A stretch of 63,998 bases of DNA from an uncultured Lachnospiraceae bacterium (GTDB lineage: Bacteria; Bacillota; Clostridia; Lachnospirales; Lachnospiraceae): assembly GCA_947625015.1 (NCBI GenBank), contig CANQMR010000018.1, forward strand, positions 1 to 63,998, in the 5' to 3' direction. Shown piece after piece: positions 35,247 to 44,363 of the stretch. Below the pieces are notes generated by a model. It had not been told where the DNA came from, did no database searches, and saw only the letters and a program-made list of their open reading frames with translations. Position 1 is the first letter of the stretch. Each line of letters begins with the position of its first letter. The translations under genes were made by a program, and so were the position numbers.

Positions 35247-36285
35247 TGACAACCTCCTTTAATTCCCTATCGATACTGCTTTTAGATTTTTTTGTCAAAA
35301 CACTTATTTCACGTATTGTAAAACCCTGTTTTTTTAAGGCTAAAATATCATGTGGTGTATCTCCAAAAACTGCATAATATAATCTTCTAAAATAATCCAG
35401 TCCATCCTGTGGATCACTAAAAGCCACCGCTGACTTAATCATGTTTTTCAAGTCACCTGGATATGGAACATCTACAATTTGATTCATAATCTTTCGGAAT
35501 AATCGAATATCTTTATTTGCCAGTTGAAACTTTCTCAAATAATTCTCCAGAAGCTTTTCTGCTACCATGATCAAATCATCCTTATTATATCTATTAAAAT
35601 CAATTATTGCATCAAATCTGCGTGTTAAAGCTTTATCAAAATGATCATACAAATTTGTAGTAGCAATTATAATAATGCTATCATTTGCATAATCCATTCC
35701 TTTTAGCATAGCAGACGTGGCACGTCCCATCTCGCGCAAGTCATTTGAGTTCGTCCTATCTAATGCAACTGCATCGATTTCGTCAAATAAAACAATTACC
35801 TGTTCTGGATGCACAAAGCTATTCATTTCCTTGAACATCATTGAAATATTCTTTGTCGTTTGACCCATTTTGCTATCAATAACTGCTGCAAAATCAACCA
35901 TAAATATCTCGCGATTCATAGTTCTGGCCAACTGTTTTACAGCTTCTGTCTTTCCAGTTCCGGGCTTACCTTGCAATAGAAACTTATTTACTCCAGCATG
36001 ATGATTTACAGCATGTACAATCCCTAATAAATCCTGTGCAATCGCCTCTGGTAGATATAATGCATCAGCGTCTGTTTTAACTCTTTCAAACATCGCATAG
36101 TCATTCTCGCCCATTTGTGGAACAAATGTATTAACATCAGACATTAGTGCCATAATATACTCAGCAAGCTGATAGTCACCACTCCGTTCAAAATCTTTTG
36201 CAATTTCATAAGCTTCAGTTCGAAATCCAGAATCATTATGCTCCGCATAACATCTTATTAAATTAATGACATTCTTTTTTTTCAT
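35239..36285 (-). CDS. ietA: AAA ATPase of an ietAS module
   Basis: 348 aa from the MKKKNVINLI start (longer frame to 36363 has no ribosome site). AAA module in the second half: Walker A GKPGTGKTEAVKQ, Walker B VIVLFDEIDA, arginine finger region ALTRRFDAIIDF; a small helical lid follows. The C-terminus has an HTH-like DILALKKQGFTIREISVLTK segment. Partner and probable regulator of IetS. Promoter TTGACA/TATAAT at 36345-36350/36323-36328 gives a leader of about 30 nt. Confidence 0.88.
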   Translation of the reverse strand: MKKKNVINLIRCYAEHNDSGFRTEAYEIAKDFERSGDYQLAEYIMALMSDVNTFVPQMGENDYAMFERVKTDADALYLPEAIAQDLLGIVHAVNHHAGVNKFLLQGKPGTGKTEAVKQLARTMNREIFMVDFAAVIDSKMGQTTKNISMMFKEMNSFVHPEQVIVLFDEIDAVALDRTNSNDLREMGRATSAMLKGMDYANDSIIIIATTNLYDHFDKALTRRFDAIIDFNRYNKDDLIMVAEKLLENYLRKFQLANKDIRLFRKIMNQIVDVPYPGDLKNMIKSAVAFSDPQDGLDYFRRLYYAVFGDTPHDILALKKQGFTIREISVLTKKSKSSIDRELKEVVNE

Positions 36286-36322
36286 AACATCACGCCTTTG
36301 CTTAATTTTTTCTTTATTGTAC

Positions 36323-36350
36323 ATTATACACGAATATGAATTTATGTCAA
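36323..36350 (-). promoter_or_regulatory. Promoter of ietAS
   Basis: TTGACA (36345-36350) and TATAAT (36323-36328) with 16-bp spacing, near consensus. Confidence 0.85.
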
Positions 36351-36353
36351 CAG

Positions 36354-36389
36354 TTTGGGACATATTTTTTCATTTTGGGACATATTTTT
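36354..36389. repeat. Two 16-bp direct repeats flanking the ietAS promoter
   Basis: TTTGGGACATATTTTT occurs at 36354-36369 and 36374-36389, 20 bp apart (two helical turns), directly upstream of the -35 box. Such phased direct repeats suggest a DNA-binding site for an activator or repressor dimer. Confidence 0.85.
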
Positions 36390-36445
36390 ATTTCACTGTT
36401 AATAAACTGGTTTTGCAATAGCTAAAACTTAAATAATAGAGTTAT

Positions 36446-36497
36446 AAAAAGCAACTTTAAGACTTGCTTTTCTTTCAATCCCAAAGTTGCTTTTTTT
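36446..36497. terminator. Terminator between the LRR gene and ietA
   Basis: Stem GCAACTTT/AAAGTTGC with A-rich and T-rich flanks, symmetric; on the minus strand the right side is followed by TTTTTATAAC. It ends the LRR gene (36676-38661). Confidence 0.7.
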
Positions 36498-36675
36498 ATC
36501 GTATTGAAGTTCCCTTCAATCTGTGTAAATCCTGTGTAATTTTTTATTTCCAGTCTTTAAACATCCCCAAAAACAGACCTTTTCCCAAATCTCCGTCATC
36601 TTACAATTTTGTATGATTTAGGGTAATTTTTAAATATAGTTATAACATCTTTTTTCCATTGAAATTGGCAAAATG

Positions 36676-38661
36676 TCAATTGAGGTTTTGAGGAAATGTT
36701 ACTAATACATCCTCATCCCAGCTATAATCATCCAAATTAATATTATTGCTTAAATCCAAACTGGTCAGTTGATTTCCGTTACAAGACAAGTTTTCTAATT
36801 TGGTATTGTTTCTCACATCCAGATTTGTCAACAGATTATTCGCACAATCTAAACGGTATAATCCCGTATTGGCACTAACATCCAAACTTTTGAGCCTATT
36901 ACCGTCACAATCCAAGTCTCTTAATTTCGTATTGTTTCTCACATCCAAATTTGTCAACAGATTATCCGCACAACCTAAATATTCTAATTCCGTATTGGCA
37001 CTAACATCCAACTCTGTTAAACCATTATAGCCACACGACAAATCTATTAGTTCCATATTGTTAGTTAAATCCAGACTTTTGAGCCCATTACCATCACAAT
37101 ACAAGTCGCTTAATTTCGTATTCTTACTTACATCCAAAGTGTCTAGTTGATTGTCGCAACACCATAAGTATTCTAATGCTGCATTGTTACTTACATCCAA
37201 ATTAGTCAAATTGCATCTTCCACACTTTAAACTTTCCAATGCTATATTTTTACTTACATCTAACGCTTCCAGCGGAACCTCCCAAAAGTATAATTCCTTC
37301 AACGCTGTATTCTTACTTACATCCACCCTTTCCAACAAAACTTTCCAAAAGGATAATTCCTCCAACGCTGTATTTTTACTTACATCCAAATTAGTCAAAT
37401 TGCATCCTTCACACCTTAAACTTTCCAATGCTGTATTCTTACTTACATCCAGATTCTTTAATGAAGTACCCCCACAGACTAATTCTTTCAATGCTATATT
37501 ATTGTCTAATTCCAGACTTGTTAATTTGTCACTACAACAGCTTAAACTTTCCAATGCTATATTTTTACTCATATCCAATTTTTCTAACTGATTATTACCA
37601 CAACCTAAACTGGTCAAAAAGGTATTTTTTGTCACATCAAGACTAGTTAACTGATTATTATCACAATCCAACCTCGTCAAAAAGACATTTTTGCTCACAT
37701 CAAGGCTAGTTAAGTTATTATTACTACACCTCAAGCTAGTCAAAGAGGTCAACCCCTCCAGTGAAAGACTTCCTTGTAAATGGCAACCATTCCAAAAAAT
37801 GTCTGTTAACTGTCCGCTTTCATTCCAAGTATAATCATTCATATCCGTAGATACTCCAGCACCCTTTGAAATTTGTTCCTGAATAATTTTTTTCAAAACT
37901 GCCACATCTTGAGCGTTTTTTCCCTCCGTATTTTGTAGAGTAACCTCCGTTGTTTCTGTTGTGGGATTTTCTGTTGGCGCTTCTGTTGTCGGCTTCTCTG
38001 TCGGTGTCTCTGTTGTATTGGAGTTTTCTGTTGTTGTAGATTTTTCCTTAACGGTTACCTTATAAGTTGCCTTTTTACCTGTACCGTCCGTTGCCTTAAC
38101 GGTAATTGTTGCTGTTCCAACGTCAACGGCTTTTACGAGGCCATTTTTAACAGTTGCAATTTTTTTATCAGAAGTTATCCATACAACATTTTTCTTGCCG
38201 CCTTTGCCTGTTTTAACGGTAGCAGTCAGCTTTGTACTGTCACCTACAGTAAGTGTTTCCGAAGTCTTATTTAATTTGATACTCGTAACCTTGCCCTTTA
38301 CAACCTTAACAGTTACCTTTGCTTTCTTTTTAGGATTTTTCTTAGAGGTTACTGTAATCTTTGCCGTACCGGCTTTCTTGCCGGTAATCACTCCCTTGCT
38401 GTTAACGGTAGCAACTTTTTTGTTGGAACTCTTATAGGTAACCTTCTTATTTGCCGACTTATTCGGTGTGACGGTTACAGTCGTCTTCAAGGTAACCTTT
38501 TTCCCCTTTGCAAGATAAATGGTTTTACTTCCCGTTAAAGAGTTAAGCGATTTGACACTCTTAACAGTAACTTTCTTTGCTGCTTCTGCATGATATGAAA
38601 TTGCAAGTAAACCCATCATAACAAGCATTGCCATCATTGCTAATTTGTTTAATTGTTTCAT
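36676..38661 (-). CDS. Secreted Big2-domain leucine-rich-repeat protein (paralog 1)
   Basis: 661 aa. Signal peptide 1-27, then two or three Big2-like Ig domains (about 30-205; KGVITGKKAGTAKITVTSKK), a Thr/Pro/Glu-rich linker (about 205-245), a short linking domain (AVLKKIIQEQISKG) and about 16 LRRs of 21 residues, consensus LTxLDVSKNTxLxxLxCxxN. Most repeats keep a Cys at the same position; two have Phe instead (SFW and YFW). Predicted surface binding or adhesion protein; no sortase motif at the C-terminus. Paralog at 40131-42125 points the other way. Confidence 0.9.
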   Translation of the reverse strand: MKQLNKLAMMAMLVMMGLLAISYHAEAAKKVTVKSVKSLNSLTGSKTIYLAKGKKVTLKTTVTVTPNKSANKKVTYKSSNKKVATVNSKGVITGKKAGTAKITVTSKKNPKKKAKVTVKVVKGKVTSIKLNKTSETLTVGDSTKLTATVKTGKGGKKNVVWITSDKKIATVKNGLVKAVDVGTATITVKATDGTGKKATYKVTVKEKSTTTENSNTTETPTEKPTTEAPTENPTTETTEVTLQNTEGKNAQDVAVLKKIIQEQISKGAGVSTDMNDYTWNESGQLTDIFWNGCHLQGSLSLEGLTSLTSLRCSNNNLTSLDVSKNVFLTRLDCDNNQLTSLDVTKNTFLTSLGCGNNQLEKLDMSKNIALESLSCCSDKLTSLELDNNIALKELVCGGTSLKNLDVSKNTALESLRCEGCNLTNLDVSKNTALEELSFWKVLLERVDVSKNTALKELYFWEVPLEALDVSKNIALESLKCGRCNLTNLDVSNNAALEYLWCCDNQLDTLDVSKNTKLSDLYCDGNGLKSLDLTNNMELIDLSCGYNGLTELDVSANTELEYLGCADNLLTNLDVRNNTKLRDLDCDGNRLKSLDVSANTGLYRLDCANNLLTNLDVRNNTKLENLSCNGNQLTSLDLSNNINLDDYSWDEDVLVTFPQNLN

Positions 38662-38720
38662 ACACTTTTCCTCACTTTCATCTTGTTAGATATAGAAAAT
38701 TTATCTTTTTAATATTTCTT

Positions 38721-38781
38721 CTTGTTAAGAATAATACTAGTATACAAAGTTTATATAATCAAGGAAAATATTCTTAACAAG
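38721..38781. promoter_or_regulatory. Perfect 13-bp inverted repeat between LRR gene and XRE gene
   Basis: CTTGTTAAGAATA (38721-38733) and TATTCTTAACAAG (38769-38781), with a TATAAT near 38753-38758 between them and a related CTTGTTAGATATAG near 38681. Well placed as an operator for the adjacent XRE protein, controlling both divergent genes. Confidence 0.7.
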
Positions 38782-38802
38782 CATATTGTGAGAGGTGACA
38801 TA

Positions 38803-39069
38803 ATGAAAGCTTTTTGGTATAATCAAGACCGTAAAAATGTATGTGGTATTAGAATAAGAGAACTTCGTAAACAAAAACATCTATCCACTAAAAAACTTGA
38901 AATACTGGCTACACTTGCAGGATATGACTCACTTACTCAGAATACTATTACCAAAATAGAATTAGGAATACGCTTTGTTGCCGATTACGAAGTATCAATT
39001 TTTGCAGAACTTTTAGATACCACACCCGAATACCTGCTAGGATTTTCAACTGGTAACAAAAATAATTAA
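38803..39069 (+). CDS. XRE-family transcriptional regulator
   Basis: 88 aa; residues about 10-75 form an HTH_3 (IRIRELRKQKHLSTKKLEIL, NTITKIELGIR) followed by AELLDTTPEYLLG typical of XRE domains. No effector domain. AGAGGTG sets the ATG; the longer frame from 38722 runs through the inverted repeat and is rejected. Divergent from LRR paralog 1; it probably regulates that gene and itself through 38721-38781. Confidence 0.85.
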   Translation: MKAFWYNQDRKNVCGIRIRELRKQKHLSTKKLEILATLAGYDSLTQNTITKIELGIRFVADYEVSIFAELLDTTPEYLLGFSTGNKNN

Positions 39070-39070
39070 A

Positions 39071-39101
39071 GGATATTCCAAAATAATGCATTGGAATATC
39101 C
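39071..39101 (+). terminator. Stem-loop after the XRE gene
   Basis: GGATATTCCA/TGGAATATCC with a short loop, then CTTGTTCT. Similar stem sequence to the terminator at 42229-42268. Confidence 0.6.
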
Positions 39102-39308
39102 CTTGTTCTATTATCTGGTAATCTGGTTAAATATCTCCGTTCTATACCCCCATTCTGTGATTGCCTAACAGAAAATTAAACAGTAATTATATCAACAGTA
39201 ATAAGTATCCGTTCCAAAGAACGAAATCCATTTTTGTATAACTTCATCACTTCGGGCTTCTATAATCCGCATTATATCGGCCCCAAATATACCTAATAAG
39301 AACCTATT

Positions 39309-39578
39309 TTAAAAATCTGAGACATTCATAAAACCTCCTTCTTTTGAAAACTCAATAATCAAATGAGCCGTTGATTTAATGATATCCAGATAGTAATTAA
39401 CATCTTCCGTTGTATAGCCATTAACCTCCAGTCTGTAGGAAGGCAGATAACAGGTCATATTATGAAAGCAATCCTTTTCATCCGGTGTTTCTACATAAAC
39501 CTTTACCTCACCATTCTCTAATTGCTCTGAATGAACAATTTCTGTATTATCTTCCAGTGTCAAAAATGGATACATCAT
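39309..39578 (-). CDS. Hypothetical small cytoplasmic protein
   Basis: 89 aa: MMYPFLTLEDNTEIVHSEQL, GEVKVYVETPDEKDCFHNMT, then a helical C-terminus ending in FMNVSDF. GAGGAG lies 8 nt before this ATG (GTG at 39587 rejected). The pattern of a strand pair, an E(D/E)VxxYLDII helix and small size recall the DUF4160-like class, not certain. Confidence 0.65.
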   Translation of the reverse strand: MMYPFLTLEDNTEIVHSEQLENGEVKVYVETPDEKDCFHNMTCYLPSYRLEVNGYTTEDVNYYLDIIKSTAHLIIEFSKEGGFMNVSDF

Positions 39579-39716
39579 ACCTATCACTCCTCTGTTTTAT
39601 CTAATGACATTTTCGTTTTTATTTCCATTATAATTTTAACCAGACAGATATTTCAATCACAGTAATCTCTCCGCTATCAAATACTTTCGAGGATTATTGA
39701 TTATTATAACACATAT

Positions 39717-39756
39717 AAAAGGACACTCCATACACAAATCTTTAGAGCGTCCTTTT
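39717..39756. terminator. Bidirectional stem-loop
   Basis: AAAAGGACACTC pairs with GAGCGTCCTTTT, with T-runs on both sides; it ends the 39782-39967 gene on the minus strand. Confidence 0.7.
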
Positions 39757-39781
39757 ATCGTCTTATAATAGATATTATGTT

Positions 39782-39967
39782 CTATGAAGATATTTCCTTT
39801 TCCCTGTCTAACTCGTCCAAAACATATTCACACGCCTGTAAAACAAATCCGGTAAAAGAAACATCTTTATCTCGCATCACTTCCTCAATTCGCGCAATCA
39901 AATCTACCGGAAAACGCACCGTTTTATTTTCTGTCTCTTTCCTGTCAGACTTAATCTGAATTGCCAT
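39782..39967 (-). CDS. Ribbon-helix-helix protein
   Basis: 61 aa CopG/Arc-type fold: strand KTVRFPVDL, helix IARIEEVMRDK, turn, helix SFTGFVLQACEYVLDEL. Usually DNA-binding antitoxins or small repressors. No toxin gene is adjacent. GGAGGTATG lies just before the ATG. Confidence 0.8.
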   Translation of the reverse strand: MAIQIKSDRKETENKTVRFPVDLIARIEEVMRDKDVSFTGFVLQACEYVLDELDREKEISS

Positions 39968-40130
39968 GGTTCATACCTCCTATATTATAATCGTATTACA
40001 AATCATATGTTTTTTCAGTAATTCATTTGCAATATTATTAAAATACATTTGTATTACTTGTATGTTGCTATATTTTGTAAATTTTGATACAATCATTATA
40101 GAAATATTTTTAAATAAAGGAGAATAGCTT

Positions 40131-42125
40131 ATGAAAAAATTGAAGAAACTAAACGCAATATTTCTGGCTATGGCATTACTGCTAAGTATGTTATCCGTAC
40201 CCGGCGGTAAAGCGCAGGCGGCAGGAAAGGTAAAAGTAAAGAAAATCACCGCCGTTAATTCATTAACCGGAAGTAAGACCATTTATCTCGCAAAGGGAAA
40301 AAAGGCTACCTTGAAAACAACAGTAACCGTTACGCCTGATAAAGCGGCAAATAAGAAGGTTACCTACAAAAGCTCCAACACGAAAATAGCCACTGTCAAT
40401 AACAGGGGAGTGATTACAGGCAAAAACACAGGTACTGCAAAGGTTACAGTCACTTCCAAACTCAATAGTGGAAAAAAAGCAAATGTAACCGTAAAGGTTA
40501 TAAAAGGAAAAGTGACAGATATTAAGTTAAATCAAACATCCGCCACGTTAACGCTTGGCACTTCCGTTAAACTCAAGGCAACGGTCAAAGTGAGTTCCGG
40601 CGGGAAAAAGACGATTGCGTGGTCTTCTTCTGACTTAAAAATTGCAACCGTTAAAAACGGAACTATTAAAGCAGTTGGCGTTGGAACGGCAACAATTACT
40701 GCAAAAGCAGCAGACGGTACCGGCAAGAAGGCCGTCTGCAAAATCACAGTTACGGCGGATAATTCAACTACTGAGGCCCCCGCAACGCCAAATACTCCTG
40801 TAACGCCAGAAGTTCCTAGTACTCCTGACACACCGGATACTCCCATACCCGAACCTCAAGAAAAAAATGCCACCGATGTAGCGGTTTTGAAGAAAATTAT
40901 TCAGGAACAAATTTCAAAGGGTGCTGAAGTACCTACAGATTTAAATGATTCTACCTATTCTTGGAATGAAAATGGACGGTTAATAGGGATTGATTGGAAT
41001 AATTGCAATTTACAAGGAAGTCTTTCACTTGAGGGATTAACTGCTTTGACTGAATTGTATTGTAACCATAATCAGTTAATTAACCTTGATGTAAGTAAAA
41101 ATCAAGCTTTGACTTCTTTGGATTGTTACCAGAACCAATTGACCAACCTCAATGTAACCCAAAATACCTCTTTGACTTCTTTGCTTTGCGGTGCCAATCG
41201 GTTAACCAATCTTGATGTAAGTAAAAATACCTCTTTGGCTTCTTTAGAATGCTGGACGAATGAGTTAACCAGTCTTGATGTGACTCAAAATACCGCTTTA
41301 ACTTTTTTGTTTTGTTCTGCATGCGACATAACCAGCCTTGATTTAAGCAAAAATAACAAATTGGCTGAAGTGCGCTGTGACTCAAATCGATTAACCAACC
41401 TTAATGTGCACAACTGTACCTCTTTGACTTTTTTAACTTGTTCCGCTAATCAATTAACCAACCTTGATGTAAGTACCTCTATCTCTTTAACTCTTTTGAA
41501 TTGTTCTCTAAATAAGTTAGATAACCTTGATGTGAGCAAAAATAACAAATTGACTGATTTACGTTGTTACAATAATCAGTTAACTGACCTTGATGTAAGC
41601 AAATGTACTTCTCTGACTTCTTTGTCTTGTAGCAGAAATCAATTAACTAATCTTGATGTGACTCAAAATACCTCTTTAACTTCTTTAGATTGTGCCAATA
41701 ATAAATTAACCAACCTTGACGTACGCCAAAATAACAAATTGACTGATTTGCGTTGTTACTACAATCAGTTAACTAGCCTTAATGTGAGTAATTGTATCTT
41801 TTTGACTAACTTGCATTGTGCTTATAATCAATTAACCAACCTTGATATGGCTCAAAATACTTCTTTAACCTCTTTGGATTGTTCCGATAATAAATTAACT
41901 AATCTTAATGTGAGTAAAAATAACGCTTTGATTTATTTAAAATGTAGTTGGAATCAATTAACTAGTCTCGATGTAACACAAAATAACTCTTTAACTTTTT
42001 TGGATTGTTCTGTGAACAAACTAACCACCCTCGATGTAAGCAATAATAACGCTCTGACTAAGTTTGATTGTGACGAAACTGTTACTGTAACAGGTTGGCC
42101 AAAACAAGCGGCCAGTGACCAATAG
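40131..42125 (+). CDS. Secreted Big2-domain leucine-rich-repeat protein (paralog 2)
   Basis: 664 aa: signal peptide 1-33, Big2-like Ig domains (about 35-210; NRGVITGKNTGTAKVTVTSK), a Thr/Pro spacer with repeated TP (about 218-245), the same AVLKKIIQEQISKGAEVP linker as paralog 1, then about 17 LRRs of 21 residues with a conserved Cys (LTNLDVSKNTSLASLECW). No LPXTG motif. AAAGGAGAA precedes the ATG. Followed by the 42229-42268 terminator. Confidence 0.9.
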   Translation: MKKLKKLNAIFLAMALLLSMLSVPGGKAQAAGKVKVKKITAVNSLTGSKTIYLAKGKKATLKTTVTVTPDKAANKKVTYKSSNTKIATVNNRGVITGKNTGTAKVTVTSKLNSGKKANVTVKVIKGKVTDIKLNQTSATLTLGTSVKLKATVKVSSGGKKTIAWSSSDLKIATVKNGTIKAVGVGTATITAKAADGTGKKAVCKITVTADNSTTEAPATPNTPVTPEVPSTPDTPDTPIPEPQEKNATDVAVLKKIIQEQISKGAEVPTDLNDSTYSWNENGRLIGIDWNNCNLQGSLSLEGLTALTELYCNHNQLINLDVSKNQALTSLDCYQNQLTNLNVTQNTSLTSLLCGANRLTNLDVSKNTSLASLECWTNELTSLDVTQNTALTFLFCSACDITSLDLSKNNKLAEVRCDSNRLTNLNVHNCTSLTFLTCSANQLTNLDVSTSISLTLLNCSLNKLDNLDVSKNNKLTDLRCYNNQLTDLDVSKCTSLTSLSCSRNQLTNLDVTQNTSLTSLDCANNKLTNLDVRQNNKLTDLRCYYNQLTSLNVSNCIFLTNLHCAYNQLTNLDMAQNTSLTSLDCSDNKLTNLNVSKNNALIYLKCSWNQLTSLDVTQNNSLTFLDCSVNKLTTLDVSNNNALTKFDCDETVTVTGWPKQAASDQ

Positions 42126-42228
42126 ATTAATTACCAGCAAAAATCCTAACGGATTTTATCAGAGACAGGATAAACAACAAGAACATACAGGACAACAGGC
42201 GTGAACAACTGTCTGCATTGAATATAAC

Positions 42229-42268
42229 AAAGGGATATTCCAAAACAACATCATGGAATATCCCTTTT
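42229..42268 (+). terminator. Rho-independent terminator after LRR paralog 2
   Basis: AAAGGGATATTCCA / TGGAATATCCCTTTT. Confidence 0.8.
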
Positions 42269-42332
42269 GCTATAGACAAAATTATTAATTTGGATTCCGG
42301 CCCTTCCGCCGAAACACGACCACTTTTTATCT

Positions 42333-44324
42333 TTATCCCACCTGGAACTGCTGCACCGTATCCTGCAAAGAGGATATGCTGTTCATCACATTCTGCGTCT
42401 CGTCGGAAACCGTTTCGCTGGCGTAAGTAATCTCCTGCAAATTGTCATTTACAGACTGCACAGCCTCATCTAATTCCTGCTGGGACTGATTAATCGTACC
42501 AATAATATTATTGATATTGGCAATGGAACTGCGCAGCGCATTGGTATTCGCATTCAGGGTATTGCTGACCTGAGCATAGTAGGCTGCGTCCTCCTTATAG
42601 TTATCTGCCAATGTCTCCAGCTTGTCGTAATCCTTCATCACAACATCATCCAAAAATGTAATAATCTGGTTGCTTGCTTGGGAAAGGGACTCCACGCTTT
42701 TTATCACCTTGCCAGTCAGCGTATTTACCTTTTCAATCTCGCTGCTGGTCGTCTCGCTTAGGTTCTTAATCTCCTCTGCCACCACAGCAAAGCCCCTGCC
42801 GGACTCCCCTGCCCTTGCGGCTTCAATAGAGGCGTTTAGGGACAGCAGATTGGTCTGCTCGGCAATGGCGCTGATAGCCTGGGACACCTCAACAATCTGT
42901 CCGATTACCTTTGTCTCCTCAATGGCTGTCTTCAGCTTCTCCCGGCTGTCTATGGTAACTTTAATTGCGCCCTCCTTATCCTGAAGCACTTCCGGAACCA
43001 TCTGCTCTACCCTAGTGATAATCTCATTGGCCCGGCTGGTAATTGTCTGCGCATTTTCCGCAAGCTCGTCAATGGCCGTAGTCACCGTCTTGCATGTGTC
43101 GTCGATATTGCCGATACTCTGCGTCTGCTCTGCCACGCTAGCTCCGGTCTCCTCCATAATGGCACTGATTTCCATAATATTGCCGCTCATCTTTGCCACA
43201 TGGGAATTGGTGCCTGACACCATATCCTGAATATGTACCGTCTCCTGCTGCGTCTGGTGGATAGTGGAGATAACCCTCTCCTCCAGTTCCCCAATCAGAT
43301 AGCTAATCTCCTTTACCTCGGACTTGTCGCTCTTGCAATTCGCAATACCGATTACCTTTTCCTTGACAAACCGCTTTAGCTCGCCTACAGGCTTTAACAT
43401 AAGGGTAACTATGATATTGAGCACGATAACCGATACAATCAGCAGAATCAAATCCACAATCAGCGGCGGCATCAGGTTCCGGTTCACCTTCTTACGGATT
43501 ACGGAGGTATCCTGAGTAATGCCCAGCTTCCAGCCGGTAGTTGCCACCGGCTTTACAATACTGTATTTCGTTCTGCCGTCATAGTCGGTAAATGTGGAAA
43601 CGCCGTCGTCCTCTAAATCAATCTGCAATTCATCTGTCAAAATGGTATTGCCTTCCTCCTTCGGCAGATAATCCTCATTTTCATGGGTAATCACGCTGTT
43701 GTCCTCTGCCAGCAGGAAGGTCTGTATGCTCTTATCATCACTTACATTTTTTACCAGTGCAAGCATATTATCAATGGTAATATCCGCGAGGACAGCCGCC
43801 TGCTCGCCCCCAATCTCACAGGGAACCGCAATGGAGACAATCATCTGTCCTGTGGCAAAATCCGTATAGGGCGCCGTATAAATCAGCTTTCCCTCCGCCA
43901 TAGCGTCTATCCACCAGTCTCTCGTTGTGGGGTCAAGGTCAAGGGTGGAATGGTCCGCCGGAAGCACGCCGCCGTTATAGCCAAAGCAGCAGTAATACAT
44001 CAGCGCATCTTCATTTTTTGCCAGATTGACCTCCAGAAAATCCATAATCGCCTCTTTATCGTTCTTATCCATATTCTCGATTGCGCTTTTCATGGTCTCC
44101 ACAATCTGCGCCTGTCCCTTCAGCCATTCATCAATAATCTCGCTGGTTCCCTCCGCTTCTGAAATCAGCGTATTATGCTCGCTGGTCTTTAGGGCGCTGT
44201 GCAGTACCACGCTGCTGATACCCGCAGTCGCCAAAATAATCACAATCGTACTCACAACTGCGCAAAGAATAATCCTCCCCTTAATGCTCCCTGCAAAAGA
44301 CTGTTTTTCGCTAATATTTTCCAT
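42333..44324 (-). CDS. Methyl-accepting chemotaxis protein with double-Cache sensor
   Basis: 663 aa. Two membrane helices (about 18-40 and 280-305) surround an extracellular dCache_1 domain (about 45-275, including [24 protein letters not shown] and [20 protein letters not shown]). A HAMP-like turn follows, then the long cytoplasmic coiled coil with the hairpin tip ([20 protein letters not shown]). dCache proteins bind amino acids or other small ligands. AGGAGG five nt before the ATG sets the start. The next upstream gene is a solute-binding lipoprotein; no CheA/CheW here, so the kinase complex is encoded elsewhere. Confidence 0.95.
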   Translation of the reverse strand: MENISEKQSFAGSIKGRIILCAVVSTIVIILATAGISSVVLHSALKTSEHNTLISEAEGTSEIIDEWLKGQAQIVETMKSAIENMDKNDKEAIMDFLEVNLAKNEDALMYYCCFGYNGGVLPADHSTLDLDPTTRDWWIDAMAEGKLIYTAPYTDFATGQMIVSIAVPCEIGGEQAAVLADITIDNMLALVKNVSDDKSIQTFLLAEDNSVITHENEDYLPKEEGNTILTDELQIDLEDDGVSTFTDYDGRTKYSIVKPVATTGWKLGITQDTSVIRKKVNRNLMPPLIVDLILLIVSVIVLNIIVTLMLKPVGELKRFVKEKVIGIANCKSDKSEVKEISYLIGELEERVISTIHQTQQETVHIQDMVSGTNSHVAKMSGNIMEISAIMEETGASVAEQTQSIGNIDDTCKTVTTAIDELAENAQTITSRANEIITRVEQMVPEVLQDKEGAIKVTIDSREKLKTAIEETKVIGQIVEVSQAISAIAEQTNLLSLNASIEAARAGESGRGFAVVAEEIKNLSETTSSEIEKVNTLTGKVIKSVESLSQASNQIITFLDDVVMKDYDKLETLADNYKEDAAYYAQVSNTLNANTNALRSSIANINNIIGTINQSQQELDEAVQSVNDNLQEITYASETVSDETQNVMNSISSLQDTVQQFQVG

Positions 44325-44363
44325 GATTTCCTCCTTTTTTCCTATGTATGTCATAATTCTTTC

